Shown here: positions 36,071 to 46,964 of the stretch, one piece after another
Layout: the number at the start of each line of letters is the position of its first letter
Position numbering within the stretch: the first letter of the stretch is position 1
DNA from: an unidentified bacterial endosymbiont
GTDB lineage: Bacteria > Pseudomonadota > Gammaproteobacteria > Enterobacterales > Enterobacteriaceae
Direction: 5' to 3'
Assembly (NCBI RefSeq): GCF_918797525.1
Contig: NZ_OU963893.1
Location: forward strand, 1,488,001 to 1,552,000
Length of the DNA: 64,000 nucleotides
Program-made: the position numbers and the translations under genes
The notes under the pieces: generated by a model
Seen by the model: the letters and a program-made list of their open reading frames with translations, nothing else
The model's database searches: none
Told to the model about the DNA's origin: nothing

Positions 36071-36146
36071 TGGTGGGTCGTGCAGGATTCGAACCTGCGA
36101 CCAATTGATTAAAAGTCAACTGCTCTACCAACTGAGCTAACGACCC
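36071..36146 (-). tRNA. lysV: tRNA-Lys (anticodon TTT)
   Basis: A 76-base tRNA on the reverse strand beginning GGGTCGTTAGCTCAGTTGG and ending with an encoded CCA. The anticodon loop CTTTTAA gives TTT (UUU), decoding AAA/AAG. It is the last of four tRNAs. Confidence 0.97.
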
Positions 36147-36150
36147 GAAA

Positions 36151-36226
36151 TGGTGGGCGATGACGGGCTCGAACCGCCGACCCCCTCCGTGTAAAGGAGA
36201 TGCTCTACCAACTGAGCTAATCGCCC
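36151..36226 (-). tRNA. valY: tRNA-Val (anticodon TAC)
   Basis: A 76-base tRNA beginning GGGCGATTAGCTCAGTTGG with anticodon TAC in CTTTACA and an encoded CCA. It is the third of three nearly identical Val tRNAs in transcription order, four bases from tRNA-Lys. Confidence 0.95.
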
Positions 36227-36255
36227 ATTTCGGAACTGCTGCGATAAGATGAGAA

Positions 36256-36331
36256 TGGTGGGCGATGACGGGCTCGAACCGCCGACCCCCTCCGTGTAAA
36301 GGAGATGCTCTACCAACTGAGCTAATCGCCC
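36256..36331 (-). tRNA. valX: tRNA-Val (anticodon TAC)
   Basis: Sequence identical to the tRNA-Val at 36151-36226, with CCA encoded and anticodon TAC. Middle member of the Val array. Confidence 0.95.
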
Positions 36332-36373
36332 AATCTCAATACTTATCTACACTGCGAGTCTACATAAAGTATA

Positions 36374-36449
36374 TGGTGGGTGATGACGGGCTCGAACCGC
36401 CGACCCCCTCCGTGTAAAGGAGATGCTCTACCAACTGAGCTAATCACCC
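36374..36449 (-). tRNA. valU: tRNA-Val (anticodon TAC)
   Basis: Promoter-proximal Val tRNA, 76 bases, anticodon TAC, CCA encoded. It differs from the other two by one base pair in the acceptor stem (GGGTGAT instead of GGGCGAT, with the matching change still pairing as G-T). Confidence 0.95.
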
Positions 36450-36707
36450 CCGCTGTGTGGAGTCGCATTATAGGGAGAGTTGAAAATGAGTCAACGCCTT
36501 TTCTAAAGTTTTTAATCGTTCGTCGTAAAATTAAACAAAACGATCGTGAGACGGGCTATAAAGCATGATTTCTAAACAAAAATTGCAAACTCTATCCTGA
36601 TAAAGGGAACAACATTGAGGAATCGCCCTACAGTGATAGAATATTGCCCAATGTTTTTCTCCCAGGATTTGCCGATTGCCGGCATCTTTATAACGTAAGG
36701 CCATTTC

Positions 36708-38123
36708 ATGAAAATCAAAACTCGCTTCGCGCCCAGCCCGACAGGTTATCTGCACGTCGGTGGTGCACGTACTGCTCTCTATTCCTGGCTTTTTGCGCGC
36801 CACAACAAAGGTGAGTTCGTGCTGCGTATTGAGGACACCGATCTCGAGCGCTCCACGCCGGAAGCAATTGAAGCCATTATGGATGGGATGAACTGGCTGA
36901 ATCTGGAGTGGGATGAAGGCCCTTACTTCCAGACCAAACGTTTTGATCGCTACAACGCCGTGATTGATGACATGCTGGTTGCCGGTACGGCTTACAAATG
37001 TTACTGCTCCAAAGAGCGTCTGGATGCCCTGCGCGAAGAGCAGATGGCCAACGGTGAAAAACCGCGCTATGACGGCCGTTGCCGTCACGATCACCGCGAA
37101 CATGCCGCTGATGAGCCTTGCGTAGTAAGGTTCGCTAACCCGCAGGACGGCTCGGTAATCTTTGATGATCAGATCCGCGGCCCGATCGAATTCAGCAACC
37201 AGGAGCTGGACGATCTGATTATTCGCCGTACCGACGGTTCCCCGACCTATAACTTCTGCGTGGTGGTGGATGACTGGGACATGGAAATTACCCACGTTAT
37301 CCGCGGTGAAGACCATATCAACAACACTCCGCGTCAAATCAACATTCTCAAAGCATTGAACGCGCCAGTGCCGGTGTATGCGCACGTCTCGATGATCAAC
37401 GGTGACGACGGTAAAAAATTGTCTAAACGCCACGGCGCGGTAAGCGTTATGCAGTATCGCGATGACGGCTATCTGCCGGAAGCCCTGCTGAACTACCTGG
37501 TGCGTCTGGGCTGGGCCCATGGCGATCAGGAGATCTTCAGCCGCGAAGAGATGATTGAACTGTTCTCGCTGAACTCAGTGAGCAAATCCGCCAGTGCGTT
37601 CAATACCGATAAGCTGCTGTGGCTGAACCATCACTATATCAACACCATGCAGCCAGAGTATGTCGCGACCTATCTGCAGTGGCATATTGAGCAGGCAAAT
37701 ATTGATACCCGTACCGGCCCTGAGCTGGCTGAACTGGTAAAACTGCTCGGCGAGCGCTGCAAAACGCTGAAAGAGATCGCGGAAAGCTGCCGCTACTTCT
37801 ATGAAGAGTTTGACGCCTTCGACGCTGACGCCGCCAGGAAACACCTGCGCCCGGTGGCACGTCAACCTCTGGAAGTGGTACGCGATAAGCTGGCGGCCAT
37901 TACGCAATGGACGGCTGAAAATGTGCATCATGCGATTCAGGCAACGGCGGATGAGCTGGAAGTTGGCATGGGTAAAATCGGCATGCCGCTGCGTGTTGCA
38001 GTAACTGGCGCAGGCCAGTCTCCGGCACTGGACGTCACCGTCCACGCCATCGGCAAGTCTCGCAGCGTTGCGCGTATTAATAAGGCGCTGGGCTTTATTG
38101 CTGAGCGTGAAAATCAGCAATAA
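36708..38123 (+). CDS. gltX: glutamyl-tRNA synthetase
   Basis: GltX charges tRNA-Glu with glutamate. The 471-residue class I synthetase has the HIGH-type motif in [16 protein letters not shown] near residue 10 and the KMSKS-type motif as GKKLSKRHG near residue 237. The zinc-binding cysteines are visible in CYCS...C.H. It is divergent from the valU tRNA operon as in E. coli. Confidence 0.98.
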   Translation: MKIKTRFAPSPTGYLHVGGARTALYSWLFARHNKGEFVLRIEDTDLERSTPEAIEAIMDGMNWLNLEWDEGPYFQTKRFDRYNAVIDDMLVAGTAYKCYCSKERLDALREEQMANGEKPRYDGRCRHDHREHAADEPCVVRFANPQDGSVIFDDQIRGPIEFSNQELDDLIIRRTDGSPTYNFCVVVDDWDMEITHVIRGEDHINNTPRQINILKALNAPVPVYAHVSMINGDDGKKLSKRHGAVSVMQYRDDGYLPEALLNYLVRLGWAHGDQEIFSREEMIELFSLNSVSKSASAFNTDKLLWLNHHYINTMQPEYVATYLQWHIEQANIDTRTGPELAELVKLLGERCKTLKEIAESCRYFYEEFDAFDADAARKHLRPVARQPLEVVRDKLAAITQWTAENVHHAIQATADELEVGMGKIGMPLRVAVTGAGQSPALDVTVHAIGKSRSVARINKALGFIAERENQQ

Positions 38124-38140
38124 GCCAGTTTGAGTGAACA

Positions 38141-38170
38141 AACGGCAGGTCGTCACCCTGCCGTTTTATT
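38141..38170. terminator. bidirectional terminator between gltX and yfeD
   Basis: AACGGCAGG and CCTGCCGTT flank a short loop and are followed by TTATT. The stem ends at the yfeD stop, so it can serve both converging genes. Confidence 0.75.
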
Positions 38171-38564
38171 ATGCATGCACTTCAGCAATGCCGAGACGGG
38201 TGAGAAAGCCGTGTATACCCTCGCGCGCCAGTAATACCTGAAGACGCTCCTGCTCCACCTGGGTCATGTTTTCCAGCGTATTGATAATTTGAGGCAGAAG
38301 GTTCGACGCTGCGGGCTCGCCGTACAGGGACGGGGCTTCAGCCAACTGGTACACCGCCTGGCGGCTGCGAATGGCAGGAAGGCTCAGAATGTGCTCCTTC
38401 ACACGAGCATCAATGTGAATCAGCCGCGCCCGGCCACCTTTAACACCGTTAACCCCTTCGGTTTTCCACCCTTTCAGGCGTATCCAGCGATTAACCGTTT
38501 GTCTGGCGACTCCCAAACTTTCTGCCAGCTCTTCCGTGGTCATTTTACTGCGTAATTTTTTCAT
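38169..38564 (-). CDS. yfeD: DUF1323 putative DNA-binding protein YfeD
   Basis: A 131-residue protein with an N-terminal helix-turn-helix (MTTEELAESLGVARQTVNRW) followed by the family block GVKGGRARLIHID. It resembles E. coli YfeD (130 residues). The C-terminal part, VEQERLQVLLAREGIHGFL, parallels that of YfeC, so the two are paralogues. It starts one base after the yfeC stop, so they form an operon. Target and role are unknown. Confidence 0.9.
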   Translation of the reverse strand: MKKLRSKMTTEELAESLGVARQTVNRWIRLKGWKTEGVNGVKGGRARLIHIDARVKEHILSLPAIRSRQAVYQLAEAPSLYGEPAASNLLPQIINTLENMTQVEQERLQVLLAREGIHGFLTRLGIAEVHA

Positions 38565-38565
38565 A

Positions 38566-38928
38566 TCAGTTTTGATCGCGAATCCCTAAACGTTGCAATA
38601 AGCCGGTAATCCCTTCCCGCAGTAACAGCGATGTCATCTGCTTTTGCTCATCCGGCGTCATTTCATTCGCCAGTATCAGAAGCAATGTGTGAAGTGACCC
38701 GTCGAGGTAGGCATTTTCAGGTGCATCGGCTGTTTCGGATGCCCTGCGTGCGCTACGAATAAAATCGCGCACTTTTTCATTCACATGCACCAGACGCGCT
38801 TTTCCACCCTGAACTCCTGGCTTTGGCGACGTAATCCAACCCTCTTTACGAACCCATTTATTGATGGTCTGGCGGCTATAGCCCGTCAGCAGGGCTAACT
38901 CTTCCGGCGTCATTCGTTCCTTGATCAT
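38566..38928 (-). CDS. yfeC: DUF1323 putative DNA-binding protein YfeC
   Basis: A 120-residue paralogue of YfeD with the HTH MTPEELALLTGYSRQTINKW and the GVQGGKARLVHVNE block. It matches E. coli YfeC. AGGAAA precedes the ATG at 38928. It is the first gene of yfeC-yfeD and is divergent from the alaXW tRNAs. Confidence 0.9.
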   Translation of the reverse strand: MIKERMTPEELALLTGYSRQTINKWVRKEGWITSPKPGVQGGKARLVHVNEKVRDFIRSARRASETADAPENAYLDGSLHTLLLILANEMTPDEQKQMTSLLLREGITGLLQRLGIRDQN

Positions 38929-39087
38929 GCAATTTCCTGAGCGTTAGTAGGGGTAATTACGGGTTCATTTTATAGCACCGTTTTACGTGAAAACGTGACA
39001 GGCTTAACTCCTGACTGCGAGCAGATACGCAAAATGCTTTATTTGCATGATTTTTCGGCGATTGAATGGCAGGAGTGGATTTTGCCG

Positions 39088-39116
39088 TTGACACTCTGCG
39101 ACGGAATTCATATTAT
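39088..39116 (+). promoter_or_regulatory. sigma-70 promoter of the tRNA-Ala pair
   Basis: TTGACA (39088-39093) and TATTAT (39111-39116) are separated by exactly 17 bases, and a GC-rich GCCGCCC discriminator follows, typical of stable-RNA promoters under stringent control. It lies 30 bases before the first tRNA-Ala. Confidence 0.8.
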
Positions 39117-39145
39117 GCCGCCCGTCAACATGACAGCTTTACGAC

Positions 39146-39221
39146 GGGGCTATAGCTCAGCTGGGAGAGCGCCTGCATGGCATGCAGGAGGTCAGCGGTT
39201 CGATCCCGCTTAGCTCCACCA
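39146..39221 (+). tRNA. alaX: tRNA-Ala (anticodon GGC)
   Basis: A 76-base tRNA starting GGGGCTATAGCTCAGCTGGG with anticodon GGC in the CATGGCATG loop and an encoded CCA. Its anticodon stem has CCTGCATGG where its twin has CTTGCATGG. Confidence 0.97.
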
Positions 39222-39262
39222 AACTCTGAACCCAACAGAGGGCGGTAAGTAAAGTAAAATCT

Positions 39263-39338
<76 letters not shown>

Positions 39339-39345
39339 AAATGTG

Positions 39346-39374
39346 AACCCTCGTCGCAAGACGGGGGTTTTGTG
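39346..39374 (+). terminator. terminator of the tRNA-Ala operon
   Basis: ACCCTCGTC GCAA GACGGGGGT forms a stem followed by TTTTG just after the second tRNA-Ala. Confidence 0.7.
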
Positions 39375-39548
39375 CGTTTGTAACACCTTCCCACGGATTA
39401 TGTTACCTTCGTGATAGTTTTTTATACCGCACCTCAACTCAAATCAATAAACGCCGCGATAATCCGGCTTGACCTTGCTTCGTTCAATTAATAAACCTAT
39501 GATCCATCCGGTCAATAAGACGTATGGGTAAATAGATTATCTAATTTG

Positions 39549-41738
39549 ATGAAAAGAAAAACTTACAACAATGTAAAGATATTTATGCTTACCCTGGTAC
39601 TATGCCTGGTCGCTGTGCCTGCTTCTCGCTACCTTTCTCCGCGCGCGGTTGTTAATGGGCATGATGTTTATTTAGCATGGCTACCCTTAAGCGTCATGCT
39701 GGCGATGATTTTTTTATTGGGTCGTCGGGCGATCATTCCGGTTCTGCTAAGCTTCAGTATTACTAATATCTATCTTATTGATTTAACTCCGCTACATTAT
39801 CTTGTTTTACTATTTTGCCAGACATTTTCAGTCTTTGTAGGCTGCGGAGTAATACGCCTCATGCTGGGTAAACGCTGGCGCTACAGTGCGCCGAACAAGT
39901 ACCTTGGGATACGTATTTTCTGGCTCGGTTTTATGGTGCCGTTAGGCATTAAGTCATCAATGTATCTGGTCGGTTATATATTTGATTTTCCGCTGACTAT
40001 ATCCTCGTTCTTTGGTGAAGGTAGCGTAATTTATAACGTCGTTGATATTCTGAGTCTCATCGGTGCGGCACTGCTTTTCACAATGATGTTCTATTATCCA
40101 TTAAGAATGATGATGAACCCCCGGTATGCCATCACGTTCTGGCGTCGAAGCGTGAAACCGGTATTTTTTCACAAAAAAGCATTATCCAGTGTCGTCTGGC
40201 TACTGCTGTTAATCGCCATTCTGGCACTTTTATGTGCGCCTTTTGAGTCACCGGTCATTGCTGGCTATCTGATGCCGCTTATTTTTATCCTCTTTACACT
40301 GGGCATCAGCCGACTGAGTTATGCGCTGATCTCTTTGCTCTGGGCGGCATCCGCACTCCTGCTGCTCACCTATAACTATAACTTTCTTAATGGTGTGGAA
40401 TCGGGCCATTCGCTCTCCTTTGTTTTGTCTGTTCTCATCTCATTTGCTATCTGTTTGCTTTACATGTCGCGCATTTACCGGCGCAGCGAATGGATGAAGC
40501 AGGGCTGGCAAGAGAGGGCGCTTACCGATCCGTTGACCGGGTTACCGAATATTCGTGCGCTAGAAGATTATCTGCAGGTTCATCCTGACGCCAGAATGTG
40601 CTGCCTGCGGATGGATAATCTGGAGTTCCTCAGTCGCCACTACGGCATCCTTATGCGGGTACATTGCAAACGGACAATTGCGGCCTCGCTGCAGCCATTT
40701 TTGAAAAAAGATGAGAAGCTCTTTCAGCTTCCGGGAAGTGAGCTGGTGCTTGTTTTACTGGGGCCGGAAACCGCTGAGCGTCTGCAGCATATGGTCAATC
40801 AACTGAACAGTCGCAAAATTTTCTGGAACAATACCGGGCTGGATATTGAATTTGGCGCATCCTGGGGGAAGGTTGAAAACGGTGAGACGCTACACCATAC
40901 GCTGGGGCAACTGAGCTGGTTATCAGAACAATCTTGCGGTGCTCATAATGTGCTGGCGCTGACCAATAGCCTGGAGGCGGCATCAGGGCAAACGACGGAG
41001 CGGGTATTGATGCTGGCGCGCATCAAACATGCTCTCGAAGCGGGTCAGTTTCACCTATACGCTCAACCTATCCAGGACGCCGAGGCTAAAGGTTATTATG
41101 AAATTCTGACGCGTATGGAAAGCGAAGGCGAGATAATCACCCCTGACCGGTTTATTCCCTTGATTACCCAGTTTAACCTCAGTCATCGGTTTGACCTCAG
41201 CGTAGTCGAGAAATTACTGGTATGGCTGCACGAGCGCCCGTCGACGCAGGTGGGCGCTCGTTTTTCTGTCAATCTGCTGCCGTTGACGCTCATACATAAA
41301 GAGGTCGCTGCCGAGATAATCGCACTCTTTGAGCGTTATCGCGTCGCGCCTCAGGCGGTAATTATCGAAATTACCGAAGAGCAGGCGTTTTCTAACTCCG
41401 GCAGCAGCATCAACAATATTCAGCAATTACGCGATTACGGTTTCCGTATCGCTATTGATGATTTTGGTACCGGGTATGCTAACTATGAGCGCCTTAAGCG
41501 CCTGCAGGCTGACATTATTAAGATTGACGGCTGCTTTGTGAAAGATATCTGTACCGACAGCATGGATGCGATGATCGTGCAGTCTATCTGTAATCTGGCG
41601 AAAACGAAGTCGCTCTGCGTGGTTGCAGAGTATGTCGAAACCGCTGAACAGCGGGAGATGTTGCTTCGATTTGGCGTCAATTATCTGCAGGGTTACTTGA
41701 TAGGGAAACCAATACCGCTTACTCAGTTACAGTCATAA
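39549..41738 (+). CDS. pdeA: cyclic-di-GMP phosphodiesterase PdeA (YfeA)
   Basis: A 729-residue inner-membrane protein matching E. coli YfeA/PdeA. The N-terminal half (about 1-310) is a multi-span MASE1-type sensor. A degenerate GGDEF domain follows (ALTDPLTGLPNIRALEDY at about 325, with no GG[DE]EF signature seen), then an EAL domain. The catalytic EAL motif reads EILTRM (ExLxR kept), and DDFGTGYANYERL with IKIDGCFVKDI supply further metal ligands, so it should hydrolyse c-di-GMP. The ATG at 39549 was preferred to the TTG three bases earlier. Confidence 0.93.
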   Translation: MKRKTYNNVKIFMLTLVLCLVAVPASRYLSPRAVVNGHDVYLAWLPLSVMLAMIFLLGRRAIIPVLLSFSITNIYLIDLTPLHYLVLLFCQTFSVFVGCGVIRLMLGKRWRYSAPNKYLGIRIFWLGFMVPLGIKSSMYLVGYIFDFPLTISSFFGEGSVIYNVVDILSLIGAALLFTMMFYYPLRMMMNPRYAITFWRRSVKPVFFHKKALSSVVWLLLLIAILALLCAPFESPVIAGYLMPLIFILFTLGISRLSYALISLLWAASALLLLTYNYNFLNGVESGHSLSFVLSVLISFAICLLYMSRIYRRSEWMKQGWQERALTDPLTGLPNIRALEDYLQVHPDARMCCLRMDNLEFLSRHYGILMRVHCKRTIAASLQPFLKKDEKLFQLPGSELVLVLLGPETAERLQHMVNQLNSRKIFWNNTGLDIEFGASWGKVENGETLHHTLGQLSWLSEQSCGAHNVLALTNSLEAASGQTTERVLMLARIKHALEAGQFHLYAQPIQDAEAKGYYEILTRMESEGEIITPDRFIPLITQFNLSHRFDLSVVEKLLVWLHERPSTQVGARFSVNLLPLTLIHKEVAAEIIALFERYRVAPQAVIIEITEEQAFSNSGSSINNIQQLRDYGFRIAIDDFGTGYANYERLKRLQADIIKIDGCFVKDICTDSMDAMIVQSICNLAKTKSLCVVAEYVETAEQREMLLRFGVNYLQGYLIGKPIPLTQLQS

Positions 41739-41740
41739 AT

Positions 41741-41772
41741 AAGCCAGGAGCGGACCTCCCGGCTTTTTTTTA
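41741..41772. terminator. terminator between pdeA and nupC
   Basis: AGCCAGGAG and CTCCCGGCT form an interrupted stem followed by eight T residues. It lies between two converging genes. Confidence 0.75.
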
Positions 41773-41779
41773 ATCAGGA

Positions 41780-42967
41780 TTACAGTACCAGCGCTGCGAT
41801 AGACGCAGACAGGACGCTCACCAGCGTAGAGCCGTAAACCAGCTTCAGACCGAAGCGAGAAACCACGTTACCCTGTTCTTCATTCAGGCCTTTAATTGCG
41901 CCAGCGATGATACCGATGGAGGAGAAGTTAGCGAAGGATACCAGGAACACGGACAAGATGCCTTCCGCGCGTGGAGAGAGCGTGCTGGCAACTTTCTGCA
42001 GATCCATCATCGCCACGAATTCGTTAGACACCAGTTTGGTCGCCATGATACTGCCGACCTGCAGCGCTTCGTGAGCCGGCACACCCATCACCCAGGCAAC
42101 AGGGTAGAAGATGTAGCCCAGGATGCCCTGGAAGGAAATACCGAGAACGGCGGCGAACAGTGCGTTCAGGGCGGAGATCAGGGCGATAAAGCCGATCAGC
42201 ATAGCGGCAACGATAACCGCTACTTTGAAGCCTGCCAGAATATACTCGCCCAGCATTTCGAAGAAGCTCTGGCCTTCGTGCAGGTTGGACATCTGAATAT
42301 TTTCTTCACTGGCGTCAACGCGGTACGGGTTGATCAGCGACAGTACGATAAAGGTGCTGAACATGTTCAGAACCAGCGCAGCTACCACGTATTTCGGCTC
42401 CAGCATGGTCATATACGCGCCCACGATAGACATGGAGACGGTAGACATTGCGGTTGCCGCCATGGTGTACATGCGGTTGCGTGACATCTTGCCAAGGATA
42501 TCTTTATAGGCAATAAAGTTCTCAGACTGACCGAGGATCAGTGAACTCACGGCGTTAAACGATTCCAGCTTACCCATGCCGTTGACTTTGGATAACACGA
42601 AACCAATGCTGCGGATAACAATAGGCAGAACACGAATGTGCTGCAGAATACCGATAAGCGCAGAAATGAAGACGATTGGACATAGTACTTTAAGGAAGAA
42701 GAAGGCCAGGCCTTGATCGTTCATATTGCCAAAGACGAAGTTAGTCCCTTCGTTAGCAAATCCGAGCAGCTTTTCGAACATCTCAGAGAAGCCTTTCACG
42801 AAGCCCAGGCCTACGTTTGAGTTCAGGAAGAACCACGCAAGTAAAACTTCAATGACCAGCAGCTGAACAACATAGCGAATACGAATTTTTTTGCGGTCTG
42901 TGCTGACCAGCAATGCAAGTGCAGTAACGACAACGAGTGCCAGTACAAAATGAAGGACGCGGTCCAT
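41780..42967 (-). CDS. nupC: nucleoside:proton symporter NupC
   Basis: NupC is a concentrative nucleoside transporter in the inner membrane, driven by protons. It is 395 residues; compared with E. coli (400) a five-residue stretch (TGWFGY region) is missing near residue 280. Family motifs include [32 protein letters not shown] and [17 protein letters not shown]. Its promoter region is cut by the IS66 element 112 bases upstream of the start, so native upstream control (CRP/CytR in E. coli) may be altered. Confidence 0.97.
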   Translation of the reverse strand: MDRVLHFVLALVVVTALALLVSTDRKKIRIRYVVQLLVIEVLLAWFFLNSNVGLGFVKGFSEMFEKLLGFANEGTNFVFGNMNDQGLAFFFLKVLCPIVFISALIGILQHIRVLPIVIRSIGFVLSKVNGMGKLESFNAVSSLILGQSENFIAYKDILGKMSRNRMYTMAATAMSTVSMSIVGAYMTMLEPKYVVAALVLNMFSTFIVLSLINPYRVDASEENIQMSNLHEGQSFFEMLGEYILAGFKVAVIVAAMLIGFIALISALNALFAAVLGISFQGILGYIFYPVAWVMGVPAHEALQVGSIMATKLVSNEFVAMMDLQKVASTLSPRAEGILSVFLVSFANFSSIGIIAGAIKGLNEEQGNVVSRFGLKLVYGSTLVSVLSASIAALVL

Positions 42968-43071
42968 ATTTGCTCCAAATATGAGGCAGGTTTAATTTCC
43001 GTGCACATTCTATGTAACAAGCGCAAAGAAAACGAGATCAAGGCCACACTTTAGTTACATCCTGTGATGAG

Positions 43072-43079
43072 TCTCAAAA
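43072..43079. repeat. target-site duplication, left copy (IS66)
   Basis: TCTCAAAA directly outside the left inverted repeat; identical to 45452-45459. Confidence 0.9.
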
Positions 43080-43140
43080 GTATCGTTTCGGCGAACTCAT
43101 ATTGACGAAGCCGCCCCATTCTGCATTTCGCAGTTTTGCG

Positions 43141-44675
43141 TCAGTCGATCAGGCTATTTTTGGCGAAGGGTAATAACTCATCCAGCCGCTCCTGCGGCCA
43201 TTCCGGCAGGCGTTCCAGCAACGATTTCAGCCAGCCATACGGCTCCACGCCGTTCAGTCGCGCCGTTTCCAGCAGGCTCATCACCGCTGCCGCACGATGC
43301 CCCGCCTGCAACGAGCCGGCAAACAGCCACGTATTCCGCCCCATCACCACCTGGCGGATCGCCCGCTCGCACCGGTTGTTGTCCAGCGGCAATGCGCCAT
43401 CCTCCGCGAACCGGCTCAGCGCTGTTTTGTGAGACAGCGCATAGTTTATCGCCTTATGCAGCGCTGAACCCGGCGCGCATTTTTGTACCTGCGCCGTCAG
43501 CCAGCCCCACAGGATATCCAGTTGCGGCTTCGCATACCGCTGCCGCCACTGCCGGATCTTCTCCGCTGGCCGGTGGCGGATCTTTTTTTCAAGCCTGTAC
43601 AGCCCGTGGAGCATTTTCAGCGCCGTTCCCGCATGCGGATCGCGATTTGCCTTATACAACGCCGCGAAGCCGCGCCGCGCATGCGCCCAACATCCCGCGT
43701 TGATGATATTACCGCCGTTTTTCAGGGAGTGATACACGGCGTAGCCGTCTGTCACCAGCCGGCCGCTCCAGCCCGCCAGCCAGGCTTCGGGATAACGCGC
43801 CGCCCGTCCGGGCTGACAGTCGAAGCAGACCACGCTGTCGCCGGTGGTTTCACCGCTGACATAGGTCCACAGGTAACCATTCTGCGCCTTTCCGCCCTTT
43901 TTCGTCTCCAGGATTTGCAACGGCGTTTCATCCGCATGAAGCACCGGGCGGCTTAACAGCGCTGTGCGCAGCCGTTCCGCCAGCGGCATCAGCCAGACGC
44001 CGGCCGCGCCCACCCATCCGGCCAGCGTGCTCACCGGCAGTTCCACCCCGGCGCGGGCGAACACCTGCTGCTGGTGATACAGCGGCTGGCGGTCGCAGTA
44101 CTTGCCGACCAGCACCTGCGCCACCAGGCCGGCGTCGGGAATGCCCTTCGGGATAATCTGCGCGGGCAGACGACCGGAGACCACGCGCTGGCAGTCATCG
44201 CAACCGTACTGCGGGCGGACGTAACGTTTCACCACGAACTGCGCCGGGATGTAATCCAGCCGTTCGCTGATTTCATCGCGGATATGGCGCAGCGGCCGGC
44301 CGCAGTCCGGGCAGCCGCAGGCGTCAGGTTCGATAACGGTTTCTTCACGCGGAAGATGTTCCGGCAGCGGTTTACGCACCGGACGGGCTTTCTTCTCTTC
44401 CGGTTCCGGCTGCAGACGCGCAAGCCGGGTTTCGGCAGAGGCGATATCGGCGTCGACATCCTCTTCGAACAGGGAGCGCTGTAAGCCGCTGAAGGATTCA
44501 GCCTGACGGCCAAAGCGCTGCTGGCGGGCCAGCAGCAGGGCCTCCTTCAGCAGGTGTATCTGATGGTCTTTTTCGCTCAGGGAGGCGTCTTTTTACGGTT
44601 TTCTTCCAGCAGGGATAACGCCAGCTGACGCAGCGTGTCGGGGTCATTCGTGGAGAGAAGTACTGTGATATCCAT
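43141..44675 (-). pseudogene. tnpC: IS66 transposase TnpC, single-base frameshift
   Basis: TnpC is the DDE transposase of IS66. The start at 44675 gives MDITVLLSTNDPDTLRQLAL then LLEENRKK, where the frame breaks to a TGA. The true continuation, SLSEKDHQIHLLKEALLLAR, is one base away and reads on to the stop at 43141, ending FAKNSLID. A missing A in the AAAAA run (TTTTT at 44590-44594) explains it; the total length is 1535 bases, two more than a multiple of three. The zinc-finger-like CGCPDCGRPL and DDE blocks (LHADETP, TDGYAVY, NNRCERAIR) are intact downstream. Confidence 0.88.
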
Positions 44676-44738
44676 ACCGGATATTATAGGCTTTCCGGCA
44701 CAGATATTCATTCAAAATCATCAGATTACCGGCAGATA

Positions 44739-45074
44739 TTATGTCCATTTCGTCAGGTCGTGACCGGCCATTCTCTGCCAGTCAATGCCGGCGACCAGCC
44801 AGTCGAACTGCGCCGGCGTGAGCGACCATGCGCTGTCGCCGTCACGCGGCCAGGTGAATCGCCCCTGGTGCAGGCGGCGGGAACAGAGCCAGACGCCGTG
44901 TTTATCCCACCGCAGCAGTTTGATACGGGTGCGGTTTTTGTTGGTGAAGAGGAAGGCGGCGCCGTCATGCCAGGGCGTGGTGAGGGAGGCCTGAATATAC
45001 TGCGTGAGGACATCAATGCCGCAGCGCATATCGACGGGCTGGCGGACAAGGAAGAGGCGTTCAGGCTTCAGCAT
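44739..45074 (-). CDS. tnpB: IS66 family accessory protein TnpB (IS66 Orf2-like)
   Basis: A 111-residue IS66 Orf2 protein needed together with TnpA for transposition; its molecular role is not settled. It shows the family pattern PVDMRCGIDVLTQYI, FLFTNKNRTRIKLLRWDKHG and a Trp-rich C-terminus. The ATG at 45074 overlaps the end of tnpA by 14 bases. Confidence 0.93.
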   Translation of the reverse strand: MLKPERLFLVRQPVDMRCGIDVLTQYIQASLTTPWHDGAAFLFTNKNRTRIKLLRWDKHGVWLCSRRLHQGRFTWPRDGDSAWSLTPAQFDWLVAGIDWQRMAGHDLTKWT

Positions 45075-45369
45075 GTTTCACCGCCCGGAGCACGTCAGGG
45101 AGTTGCGCGGGCAGGCAGTCGATACGACAGCCGCCGGGGAGATGGAGGGTGACGGCAGCGTTAATGGCGGAAGGCTCCGGAGTCACCCGGACGGGGATGA
45201 CAGCGGAGTCCGGTTGATTGTTGATATCGGGGAACATGGAGGGCCAGTTTTTGAAGTAGCCGGGATTGATGTTGTGGTGCAGGGCGTACTGGCGGGAAGT
45301 GAGCCCGCTGTCGCGCCAGGCGCGGATATGATGCTTTTTGTCGTCGGCGGACCAGAAAGATAACGGCAT
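45061..45369 (-). CDS. tnpA: IS66 family protein TnpA
   Basis: A 102-residue small protein of IS66 with an N-terminal helix-turn-helix-like segment (KKHHIRAWRDSGLTSRQYAL) like other IS66 TnpA/IS3-OrfA-type proteins. It is the first gene of the element, lying 82 bases inside the right end. Confidence 0.9.
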   Translation of the reverse strand: MPLSFWSADDKKHHIRAWRDSGLTSRQYALHHNINPGYFKNWPSMFPDINNQPDSAVIPVRVTPEPSAINAAVTLHLPGGCRIDCLPAQLPDVLRAVKHAEA

Positions 45370-45451
45370 GGCAAAACCTCAGGTGATTCAGGATGCCGCC
45401 GATGTTATCTGACTAAAAATTTTTGAAAATGTGAGTTCACCGGAACGATAC

Positions 45452-45459
45452 TCTCAAAA
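45452..45459. repeat. target-site duplication, right copy (IS66)
   Basis: TCTCAAAA directly outside the right inverted repeat; identical to 43072-43079. Confidence 0.9.
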
Positions 45460-45631
45460 ATAGTGATCAGCAATACATTTTTGTTATGTTAGGTAAATGA
45501 GTGAAAAGTTAAGTTTGTGTGCTACGCTTCACAATTGACTGTGCATTTTCACATTCTGTGATATCGCACCGCCTGCCCACCTAACGTTCTTAGCTATCAG
45601 AGTAATCATGTTAAACATTATTAATGATCTT

Positions 45632-45650
45632 GATAATCATTCTCATTTTG
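45632..45650 (+). promoter_or_regulatory. putative Fur box upstream of mntH
   Basis: GATAATCATTCTCATTTTG resembles the 19-base Fur consensus GATAATGATTATCATTATC. In E. coli mntH is repressed by Fur with iron as well as by MntR with manganese. It survives on the mntH side of the IS66 insertion. Confidence 0.65.
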
Positions 45651-45658
45651 ATAGCATA

Positions 45659-46931
<1,273 letters not shown>

Positions 46932-46934
46932 TAG

Positions 46935-46960
46935 AAAAAGGAGCTAAATAGCCCCTTTTT
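46935..46960. terminator. bidirectional terminator between mntH and ypeC
   Basis: AAAAAGGAGCT and AGCCCCTTTTT with an AAAT loop make a symmetric terminator between converging genes. Confidence 0.8.
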
Positions 46961-46964
46961 ACAA

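Larger units (their letters stand above)
43080..45451 (-). mobile_element. IS66-family insertion sequence, 2372 bp, with 8-bp target duplication
   Basis: The element is bounded by imperfect terminal inverted repeats: GTATCGTTTCGGCGAACTCA at 43080 and GTATCGTTCCGGTGAACTCA read inwards from 45451. Both ends abut TCTCAAAA, an eight-base direct duplication at 43072-43079 and 45452-45459, the size expected for IS66. It carries tnpA, tnpB and tnpC on the reverse strand in the usual order. tnpC has a one-base frameshift. The insertion separates nupC from mntH, which share a divergent intergenic region in E. coli. Confidence 0.95.

Noticed and set aside
36151..36449. Three near-identical tRNA-Val copies considered as a CRISPR-like repeat array
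   Set aside because: Each is a complete tRNA with an acceptor stem, anticodon and CCA; spacers are not of CRISPR form. No CRISPR array was found anywhere in the window.
36531..37520. 329-codon reverse frame antisense to gltX
   Set aside because: Shadow; the tRNA synthetase motifs are on the other strand.
44586..44597. Programmed frameshift in IS66 tnpC
   Set aside because: IS66 tnpC is normally a single frame; a one-base homopolymer loss is simpler, though I note it as a check.
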